A model generated the notes under the pieces. It made no database searches and was not told the DNA's origin. It was given only the letters and a program-made list of their open reading frames with translations. From a bacterium (lineage in GTDB: Bacteria; Verrucomicrobiota; Verrucomicrobiae; Limisphaerales; J093): a stretch of 5,137 bases of DNA. Shown here in pieces: positions 1-5,137 of the stretch. Position 1 is the first letter of the stretch; every line of letters starts with the position of its first letter. Location: the NCBI GenBank assembly GCA_021839785.1, contig JAKCAB010000629.1, positions 1 through 5,137 on the forward strand, in the 5' to 3' direction. The position numbers and the translations under genes were made by a program.

Positions 1-2
1 AT

Positions 3-502
3 AACTCGATCGTGCGAAATCGCGACGCGCAGGTCTGGGGCTGGTTCGACATGAAGGACAACCGGCATTGGCCAGCCGGTAGAGCGAGGCTCCTGCCGAG
101 CCGGCTCCGCGGGAGCGTCGCCCTACCAGACCTCCCGCAGGGCGAGGCTGCCGCCAAGCCGGGCGACCTCGCCGCGGCGTACTCGGCGAAAACTGGCACA
201 GGCCAGCCACGCAACCTGACGCTGGAGTCGCTGCGGTTGCGGTTCGAGAACAACGTCTATTTCGCCGCCGCCGGCCAGGGCTGGTTCGTGTGGGGGCCGA
301 CTTGGGCACGGCACCAGAGCTACTCGAGCTTGGACGAATTCCAGTCGAACCTGGGCATCGACTTCGGCAGCCGAACGTTCGATCCGGCCTTTGCCGACGG
401 CGCCAACTCGATTTCCGATTGCGCCAAGAGGACATGGCGCTCCTTGCGGACAGTTATCCTCGCGGGCCAGTGCCGGGCGTGACGCTCGGAGCGCTACCCT
501 GA
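3..502 (+). CDS. C-terminal part of a right-handed parallel beta-helix protein (5' end outside window; frameshifted)
   Basis: The gene enters from the left edge in the frame with codons at 3, 6, 9 and so on, and starts before the window; the GTG at 12 is internal. The translation contains NRDAQVWGWFDMKDNRHWP, then FENNVYFAAAGQGWFVWGP, then SSLDEFQSNLGIDFGSRTF and DPAFAD. This is the usual C-terminal pattern of secreted beta-helix proteins (N.YF, WG, sLdEfq, DP.Fad, then DFRL). The DFRL part, LDFRLRQEDMALLADSYP through VPGVTLGALP, sits in another frame and ends at the TGA at 500-502. Codon AAC (405-407) and codon CTC (407-409) share C407, so one missing C restores ADGANLDFRL. About 18 residues after HWP come from an inserted palindrome (76-129). 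Such folds occur in polysaccharide lyases, glycosidases and surface proteins; no catalytic residue can be assigned from this fragment. It converges on the oxidoreductase gene. The beta-helix call is from remembered family style; the frameshift and insertion are read directly. Confidence 0.72.
76..129. repeat. Palindromic repeat inserted in frame within the beta-helix gene
   Basis: Positions 78-127 form a 50-bp palindrome centred between 102 and 103. Of 25 symmetric pairs, 21 are Watson-Crick, one is G-T (94/111), and three are mismatches (83/122, 88/117, 97/108). The ends read GGTAG and CTACC, and the core GAGCCGGCTC (98-107) is perfect. The tetranucleotide CCAG stands at 72-75 and again at 126-129, exactly 54 nt apart. 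Removing 54 nt between the copies joins HWP to DLPQGEAAAKPGD without changing frame. The insert codes for AGRARLLPSRLRGSVALP, rich in Arg and Leu and unlike its surroundings. I recall similar GGTAG...CTACC repeats between genes of Opitutaceae, but have not checked. CCAG may be a target duplication or chance, since the right copy overlaps the palindrome end. Confidence 0.75.
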
Positions 503-572
503 CTTGGTGCCCGGGCCTTAAGGTTGTTCGAGCGTCACCGGGACAGCCTTCTCGACTTCACGGCCTAGCAAC

Positions 573-605
573 AAAAAAGCCCGCCCGCGGAAATCGCGAG
601 CGGGC
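573..605 (-). terminator. Rho-independent terminator of the oxidoreductase gene
   Basis: Read on the minus strand, GCCCGCTCGCG (605-595) pairs with CGCGGGCGGGC (589-579) across a five-base loop. The stem has 11 pairs including one G-T, and is followed directly by six T (578-573). It lies 37 bp beyond the stop codon at 643-645. On the plus strand no T run follows the stem, so it would not obviously stop the converging beta-helix gene. Confidence 0.9.
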
Positions 606-642
606 AGTACAAGTCGCCGCCAATCGGAGCGGCTTGGTGCAG

Positions 643-1953
643 TTAAAACACCTTGCTCTTGCCGGGAACGGCCATCGGCGTGATGGGCAGTTTCATGTCC
701 CAAGTGAGGTTGTCCGGCACGAACTTCTCCTCCAGCTTGAGCGCCTGTTCCCAGGTGATTTCCTGGCCGGTGTAGGCGGCGGTGCGGCCCATGATGGCCG
801 CCAGGGTGCTTTGGGCCATGTAATCGCCGTTGTTGATGTAGTCGCCGCTGCGGATCGACGCGAACATCTCGTTGTGCTCGGTCTGGTACATGTCGTTGGG
901 CTGGCCGCGATACCGCCAGCTCTCGGCCGCCTTGATGATCGGCGCCGACCACCCTTTGATGGTGCCGTAGCCCTTTTCGCCCATCAGATAATCCGAGTTG
1001 TCGCTGTAGCAATTCGCGATCTGGCGCTGGGCCATCGTCGCCCGCGTGCCGTTCGGCCACTCGTAAAAAACGTCGATGTGATCGAAGATATTGCCTTCGT
1101 TGTTGGGAATCTGGCGGCCGCCGGTGGCGACGCACCGCAGCGGTGGCACGTCCTTCATCGCCCACAGGATCTTGTCAACGCTGTGGCAGGCCTGCTCGAC
1201 CAGACCGTCGCCGGAGAGCCAGGTGAAGTTGTACCAGTTGGCAACCTGCCATTCGACGTCGCCCATGCTGGCCGGCCGCGCGCTGGCGGGCGGCATCGGC
1301 TTGACCGGGCCGGTGAGGTACGTGGCGTAAATCGCCCGAATTTCGCCCAGGGCGCCGTCGTGAACGCGCTTGTAGAATTCGCGCCGCGCCAAGTCGTAGC
1401 GCCAGCAAAAGCCCGCCACGAGCGCGATCTTCTTCTGCTTGGACAGCCTGACCGATTCCATGACCGAGCGCACGCCCGGCACGTCCGTGGCCATCGGTTT
1501 TTCGCAGAAGATGTGTTTGCCCGCCTCCACGGCGGCCCGCAAGTGTTGCGGCCGGAAGCCCGGCGGCGTGGCCAGCAACACCACGTCCACGCCGCTGGCG
1601 AGGACCTTCTGAAAGGCGTCCAGGCCCACGAAGATGCGATCGGGGGCGACCTGCACCCGGTCCTTGATGGCGGCGTTGTGGCGAAGCGCATTGAGCGCGC
1701 CTTCGCAGGCAGCCCCGAACACGTCGCCCACCGCGGTGAGCACGACGTTCTTGTCGGCGTTGAGGGCCTGCCCGGCGGCGCCGGTGCCCCGGCCGCCGCA
1801 GCCGATCAGGCCCACCTTGAGGGTGTCGCTGTTGGCGGCGAAGAGCCGCGGCGCAAGGTTGGCGGCCAGGAACGTGCCGGCGGCCGCCGCGGTGGAGGTT
1901 TTGAGAAAGTCGCGGCGCGAGGTCGCCGGACGGGAGGCAGGATGCGTGTTCAT
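643..1953 (-). CDS. Tat-exported Gfo/Idh/MocA family oxidoreductase
   Basis: This is a complete 436-residue protein of the NAD(P)-dependent Gfo/Idh/MocA family, whose members oxidise or reduce hydroxyl groups of sugars, inositols and related compounds. The N-terminus has a twin-arginine signal, SRRDFLK (12-18), then an Ala-rich stretch and a likely cleavage near LFAA (37-40), so the enzyme should be exported already folded to the periplasm. The Rossmann fold starts at KVGLIGCGGRG (46-56), with the dinucleotide-binding G-C-G-G-R-G loop. EKP (151-153) supplies the family lysine, and H257 with D260 in QACHSVD match the usual active-site H..D pair. YQTEHNEMFASIRSG (356-370) and the IMGRTAAYTG segment are typical of the exported subgroup common in Verrucomicrobiota and Planctomycetota. 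The ATG at 1953-1951 is chosen because it gives a full signal peptide; no clear Shine-Dalgarno sequence precedes it. The gene has its own terminator. Substrate unknown. Confidence 0.93.
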   Translation of the reverse strand: MNTHPASRPATSRRDFLKTSTAAAAGTFLAANLAPRLFAANSDTLKVGLIGCGGRGTGAAGQALNADKNVVLTAVGDVFGAACEGALNALRHNAAIKDRVQVAPDRIFVGLDAFQKVLASGVDVVLLATPPGFRPQHLRAAVEAGKHIFCEKPMATDVPGVRSVMESVRLSKQKKIALVAGFCWRYDLARREFYKRVHDGALGEIRAIYATYLTGPVKPMPPASARPASMGDVEWQVANWYNFTWLSGDGLVEQACHSVDKILWAMKDVPPLRCVATGGRQIPNNEGNIFDHIDVFYEWPNGTRATMAQRQIANCYSDNSDYLMGEKGYGTIKGWSAPIIKAAESWRYRGQPNDMYQTEHNEMFASIRSGDYINNGDYMAQSTLAAIMGRTAAYTGQEITWEQALKLEEKFVPDNLTWDMKLPITPMAVPGKSKVF

Positions 1954-1976
1954 GATATTGGCGAATCGATGGCGGC

Positions 1977-2005
1977 AGTTAAGGCGAGTGGCGCGGACTG
2001 GTCAA
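1977..2005 (-). promoter_or_regulatory. Possible sigma-70-like promoter for the oxidoreductase gene
   Basis: On the minus strand TTGACC (2005-2000) is followed after exactly 17 bases by TTAACT (1982-1977), placing a start site about 15-20 bp before the ATG at 1953. The -35 matches five of six consensus bases, but the -10 only three of six. This is a weak match supported mainly by spacing and position. Confidence 0.27.
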
Positions 2006-2185
2006 GCGTGGCGACGGCGCGCCAGACACGGCGCGGCGCTCTGCGAAAACGAAGGGGCCGAGCCCGCGTGTTCCGGTGCCGGCGGCTTGCCGACGGGGCG
2101 GAAATGCTCTACCGGAATGCGGGTTGAGAAACCGGCACGCTGCTGGGTCGCCCTCCAAACACTATCCAACTGCGAAATCCCGAAG

Positions 2186-2336
2186 TTGGGGAGCGCGGGC
2201 GTCCCGCCCGCAGTTTTCGGCCTCCGGCCGGAAACGCCCGGTCCGGCGATGCCGACCCATTGGGATTTCACGGTACTCCGCGCCAGCCCGCCGGCGAGAC
2301 GCCGGCGGGTGCGACCGGGACGGTCGCGCTCCCCAA
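2186..2336. repeat. Structured intergenic element with 27-bp inverted ends and multiple hairpins
   Basis: The ends are inverted copies: TTGGGGAGCGCG (2186-2197) against CGCGCTCCCCAA (2325-2336), a perfect 12 bp that extends to 27 bp with 23 identities (2186-2212 against 2310-2336). Inside are hairpins with three-base loops: GCGGGCG-TCC-CGCCCGC (2195-2211), CGGCC-TCC-GGCCG (2218-2230, extendable by T-A pairs past a bulged G), GTC(C)GGC-GAT-GCCGAC (2241-2256), a perfect 10-bp stem with loop AGA (2287-2309), and GCGACCG-GGA-CGGTCGC (2311-2327). GAAATCCC at 2174-2181 is complementary to GGGATTTC at 2262-2269, so the element may begin near 2174. No transposase is present. It resembles a REP/BIME-like or non-autonomous palindromic element, and I recall similar conceptual translations (SAGVPPA..., ASPPARRRR...) in verrucomicrobial genomes, unverified. 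TGCGA at 2171-2175 and 2337-2341 is a possible but weak target duplication. Confidence 0.8.
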
Positions 2337-2444
2337 TGCGATTCAGCTCAGACCCAAGTTCCCGGCCACTGGACGTTCCGGCACGCCGTAGATTCGGTGG
2401 TCCTCACCGCGTCAACTTGAGGCGCACTGGCCGTCTCCCGAAAC

Positions 2445-2481
2445 AAAAAAGGCCGGGACCCGCGGTGCGCAGGCCCCGGCC
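2445..2481 (-). terminator. Rho-independent terminator of the TonB-dependent receptor gene
   Basis: On the minus strand GGCCGGGGCC (2481-2472) pairs with GGTCCCGGCC (2460-2451), ten pairs with one G-T, followed at once by six T (2450-2445). It lies 16 bp past the receptor stop codon at 2500-2498. Together with the repeat element downstream, it argues that the receptor and the oxidoreductase are transcribed separately. Confidence 0.88.
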
Positions 2482-2497
2482 GTGCGGCAAAGTGGGG

Positions 2498-5137
2498 TTA
2501 GAATTTCTTGCTGGCTTGGAGGTACACGAACCGCCCGCGCAGGTCGGCGGTGTCGCGGTCGTAGTTGTCCGAGAACGAAGCCATCACCAGAGGCGGCTCT
2601 TCGTCCGAGACGTTGATGACACCCGCGGTGATCTTCGCGTCCCACGGCAGCCGGTAGCTGGCCTGGAGGTCGAACGTGAGGTAGTCCGAGATCTCGCGGG
2701 AATAACCCAGCGCGGCCGAGTCATCCAGGTAGGAGCAGATGTAGTTGCCGGTGAGGCCGAACTCGAAGTTGCCCTTCGACCAGAACAGGCTGCCGGTGAG
2801 CTTCAAGCGCGGCAAGCTGCCCAACCCGAACGACTGGCTAGGATCGACGAAATCGCCCAGCCGATCCTGGAGGCCATCGCCCGGAATATTCTCCTGCTCG
2901 AACGTCAGGTAGTACGTGCCGGCCACCGTGGTGGTGAACGTGCCGTAGTTGTCCGTCGCGAGTTGGTGGGTCGCGGACCAGTCGATGCCTTCGATGTTGC
3001 GCTGGCTGAGGTTCAGAGTCGGGGCGAGCAGCAGGTTGTACTGCTCGGTCGCGGGGTTGAACGAAACCAAGTTGGCATACTTGGCATTGGGATCGAGCGG
3101 ACCGCCGGCGGCGTAGTTCTGGTTCAAGATGTATTGGTCCACGCTGCCCGGCACGTTTTGCTGCTCGATGCGGAAGTAATCCGCCGTCAGCGTGATCGTC
3201 TTCACCCAAGGCGGAGTATAGACGATGCCCGCCGTGTAGTTCTTGGCCTCGGTCGGCTTCAAGTCGGGGTTGCCGCTGTAGAACGTGCGGACCTGTTCGA
3301 AGTAACTCGAGTATTTGTCGATGTTCGCCTGGTCGCCCGCCGCCACCGCCGCCTGGTACTTGGCGAACTTCACGGGGTTCCGGAGTTCCGGATAACTCTC
3401 CTGGTCGGCAGCGTACAAGTCGCCAAAGCCGGGAGCGGTGAAGGACTCGGAGTAAGAGGCGCGCAACATCAGCGATTCGTCAAACGGCTTCCACATCACG
3501 CCGACCTTCGGTTTGAACGTATCGCCGAAGTCGGAGTAGTCCTCGTACCGGCCGGAGGTGTTCACTTCGAACCGGTGGAACGCCGGCACGTTCATGTCCT
3601 GCCCCAAAATGGGGATGTTGACTTCGTAGTAACCGGCGTACACGTCGCGGCTGCCCGAGTAGGGCTTGTCGCCGTTGAAGCCGACCACGTCGCCGTTGAT
3701 CAAGGTGCCGTCGGGCGTGTGCGTGGAGCGCTCGTTGCGGAATTCGCCGCCAACGGCGAGGGCCAGCGGACCGCCGGGCAGTTCGAACACTTCGCCGTTG
3801 ACCTTGCCATCGACTTGGAACAGCTCGTCGCGATCGAAGGTGTAATGGTCAAGGCGGATGCTATCGAGTACCGCGTTCGAGTTGGCCCGATTGCCGAACG
3901 GATTGAAGGCCGTGGCCGGGTCGGTCGAATTCACCGCCTGCTCCAGCCCGGTGCGGCTGATGTCATTGCCTTGCGTGTTGACGCCCTTTTGTTGGGTGTA
4001 AAGCGTCGCCGCTTCCCAGTTCCAGGAGGTGTCCGCCACGCGGCCTCTCAAGCCACCGACAAAACGCACGATGTCATACTCGTTCGAGTCGGTGCGCGGG
4101 CCCAGTTCCACCGGCCGATAGTAGGCATTGTCGATGGGCACCCCGAAGACGTTGTACGGGTTGGTCGCCGGAATCACGATGCCGTTCGGACTGGTAGGCG
4201 TCGTGTTGTTCGAGAAGACGATCGGCGTGGGCGCCAACTGGTTGTAGCTGTAGCTGTGCGTGTAGAAGGCGTCCGTGAAGAACTTCAGGTTCTCGCCGAA
4301 TAATTGATGTTCCCCACTGCCAAACACGCTGTAGCGCTCCGAGTCGCGGATCGCCGGCGTGTAGTTGGGGTAAGGAAACCGCATCCCGGCGGCCACCGAA
4401 CTGCTGTAAGGAAGGAATTGCGAGGGGCTGGTGGGAGTTGTCCCCACTGGACCGCTGTACACCAAACCGTTTTCCAAGCCCGGGAACTGTGTCGTTCCCT
4501 GCGTGCTGATGATACGGCCCGGATTGCTGATGGTGCTGGTGTTGCGGACGTAGCTGTTTTGGGAACTGTAATCCGGCCGCGAGCGCGCACGGTCCACGCT
4601 GTAGAGCGAGTTAGCCTTGTAGTAGTCGCCACCGATCACCACCGAGGTCTTCTCGTTCGCCGTGCCGGTCACAAACGAATACACCTGCTCAGCCGCGTCC
4701 CTTTCCGTCGTATTGCCGTACCGGGCGGAAATCTCGGCACCCTGGAAGTCCTTTTTGAGAATGACGTTCACCACGCCGGCCACGGCATCGGCACCGTAGA
4801 TCGAGGAGCCGCCGTCCTTGAGGATCTCGACGTGATCGATGGCCGCCATCGGAATGGCATTGAGGTCTTGATGGCGGTGCGCCGGCCATTGATCAGCACC
4901 AGCGTGCCGCCGGGGATGCCGCGCAACGCGATCTGGGTGGTGCCGTTGCCGCCGTTGCCACGAGACATGCCGAAGTTGCCGGCGCCCACGGTGGAGGGCA
5001 GCTTCTTGGCCAGGGTCTCGAAATCCGCGGCGCCGGTTTTTTCGAGCGCCGCGGACGAAAGAACATCCACCGGGGCCACCGCCACGGTCTCGGCCGTGGG
5101 GATGTTGTAGCCGGTGACAACCACTTTCTCCATTTTT
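2498..5137 (-). CDS. TonB-dependent outer-membrane receptor (5' end outside window; frameshifted in the plug)
   Basis: This is a TonB-dependent receptor, an outer-membrane beta-barrel with an N-terminal plug that imports a ligand using TonB energy. The first part (5133 down to about 4867) reads EKVVVTGYNIPTAE, then LRGIPGG-TLVLINGRRTAIK, a normal plug. The rest continues in another frame as IPMAAIDHVEILKDGGSSIYG-ADAVAGVVNVILKK and through the whole barrel. Adding one G after AAG (4869-4867) gives IKDLNAIPMAAIDHV and one open frame of about 878 visible residues. Barrel landmarks include LRASYSESFTAPGFGDLY and NPDLKPTEAKNYTAG, and the C-terminus DLRGRFVYLQASKKF ends in Phe, as expected for Bam-dependent insertion. 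The ATG at 5133 is probably internal: the signal peptide and any TonB box should lie to the right of the window. The style fits Opitutaceae receptors. The ligand is unknown, and no SusD gene is adjacent on the visible side. Confidence 0.9.
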   Translation of the reverse strand, partial: KNGESGCHRLQHPHGRDRGGGPGGCSFVRGARKNRRRGFRDPGQEAALHRGRRQLRHVSWQRRQRHHPDRVARHPRRHAGADQWPAHRHQDLNAIPMAAIDHVEILKDGGSSIYGADAVAGVVNVILKKDFQGAEISARYGNTTERDAAEQVYSFVTGTANEKTSVVIGGDYYKANSLYSVDRARSRPDYSSQNSYVRNTSTISNPGRIISTQGTTQFPGLENGLVYSGPVGTTPTSPSQFLPYSSSVAAGMRFPYPNYTPAIRDSERYSVFGSGEHQLFGENLKFFTDAFYTHSYSYNQLAPTPIVFSNNTTPTSPNGIVIPATNPYNVFGVPIDNAYYRPVELGPRTDSNEYDIVRFVGGLRGRVADTSWNWEAATLYTQQKGVNTQGNDISRTGLEQAVNSTDPATAFNPFGNRANSNAVLDSIRLDHYTFDRDELFQVDGKVNGEVFELPGGPLALAVGGEFRNERSTHTPDGTLINGDVVGFNGDKPYSGSRDVYAGYYEVNIPILGQDMNVPAFHRFEVNTSGRYEDYSDFGDTFKPKVGVMWKPFDESLMLRASYSESFTAPGFGDLYAADQESYPELRNPVKFAKYQAAVAAGDQANIDKYSSYFEQVRTFYSGNPDLKPTEAKNYTAGIVYTPPWVKTITLTADYFRIEQQNVPGSVDQYILNQNYAAGGPLDPNAKYANLVSFNPATEQYNLLLAPTLNLSQRNIEGIDWSATHQLATDNYGTFTTTVAGTYYLTFEQENIPGDGLQDRLGDFVDPSQSFGLGSLPRLKLTGSLFWSKGNFEFGLTGNYICSYLDDSAALGYSREISDYLTFDLQASYRLPWDAKITAGVINVSDEEPPLVMASFSDNYDRDTADLRGRFVYLQASKKF

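Larger units (their letters stand above)
1954..2497. other. Non-coding stretch between oxidoreductase and receptor genes
   Basis: These 544 bp hold no gene that I can support. From the oxidoreductase side they contain a weak promoter candidate (1977-2005), about 170 bp with no recognisable feature (2006-2173), a structured repeat element (about 2174-2336), about 100 bp with nothing recognisable (2337-2444), and the receptor terminator (2445-2481). Open frames crossing it on either strand begin or run inside the repeat or antisense to real genes and have no family resemblance. Confidence 0.7.

Noticed and set aside
518..642. Minus-strand frame ending in VEKAVPVTLEQP past the oxidoreductase stop
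   Set aside because: It looked briefly like the end of another gene, but the same frame upstream is only a shadow of the oxidoreductase and passes through its terminator hairpin.
391..2127. Long plus-strand open frame antisense to the oxidoreductase gene
   Set aside because: It is a stop-free antisense frame in high-GC DNA, rich in Arg, Ala, Val and His, with no family motif. The opposite strand codes for a complete, clearly recognisable enzyme.
2002..2271. Small minus-strand open frame between the two minus-strand genes
   Set aside because: Its start lies inside the palindromic element, and its first third is just the translation of that repeat. No ribosome binding site or family resemblance was seen.
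2398..2425. Possible promoter (TTGACG on the minus strand) between receptor terminator and repeat
   Set aside because: The hexamer 17 bases downstream is TCTACG, a poor -10, and it would sit more than 400 bp from the next start codon.
1634..4303. Very long plus-strand open frame across the intergenic region and the receptor
   Set aside because: It runs antisense to two real genes and through the repeat and terminator. Its composition follows the complement of the receptor codons and shows no domain.
4860..4870. Programmed ribosomal frameshifting in the receptor
   Set aside because: No slippery heptamer, stop codon or downstream pseudoknot is seen at the junction, and receptors of this family are not known to use it. 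A missing base is simpler.
4304..5110. Plus-strand open frame opposite the receptor plug
   Set aside because: It is antisense to conserved plug sequence. The minus-strand reading gives standard TonB-receptor motifs, and this frame gives none.
1..5137. CRISPR array, tRNA, rRNA or insertion-sequence transposase
   Set aside because: No regularly spaced direct repeats, no tRNA-like cloverleaf, no rRNA sequence, and no transposase-like reading frame were found. The repeats present are palindromic and non-coding in their own right.

Overview
The window looks like chromosome from a high-GC Gram-negative bacterium, most likely Verrucomicrobiota of the Opitutaceae type. Three things suggest this: a Tat-exported Gfo/Idh/MocA-type oxidoreductase, a TonB-dependent receptor whose plug and C-terminus match the Opitutaceae style, and two GC-rich palindromic repeats of a kind I recall from such genomes. 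The assignment comes from protein style and memory, not from a search.

Layout, left to right. Positions 1-502 (+) hold the C-terminal end of a right-handed parallel beta-helix protein, cut by the left edge. It carries a 54-nt in-frame insertion built around a near-perfect 50-bp palindrome (78-127) and a one-base frameshift near 407. A short convergent gap follows, with a strong intrinsic terminator (573-605) serving the minus strand. A complete Tat-dependent Gfo/Idh/MocA oxidoreductase lies at 643-1953 (-). A 544-bp non-coding stretch (1954-2497) contains a structured repeat element of about 150-163 bp with inverted ends and several three-base-loop hairpins, plus the terminator of the next gene (2445-2481). 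From 2498 to the right edge (-) lies a TonB-dependent receptor, nearly complete but cut at its N-terminus and split by a one-base frameshift at about 4866/4867.

The two minus-strand genes each have their own terminator and are separated by the repeat element, so they look like separate transcription units. A surface or periplasmic beta-helix protein, an exported sugar-type oxidoreductase and an outer-membrane receptor would fit uptake and processing of a carbohydrate or similar ligand. Nothing here identifies the substrate, and no SusD-like partner is visible.

The most interesting signals are the palindrome inserted in frame in a protein gene, comparable in concept to Rickettsia palindromic elements, and the intergenic element whose two arms differ only by paired, compensatory changes. 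Both frameshifts are explained by one missing C in a CC pair on the + strand, so base-calling or assembly error must be considered before calling either gene a pseudogene.
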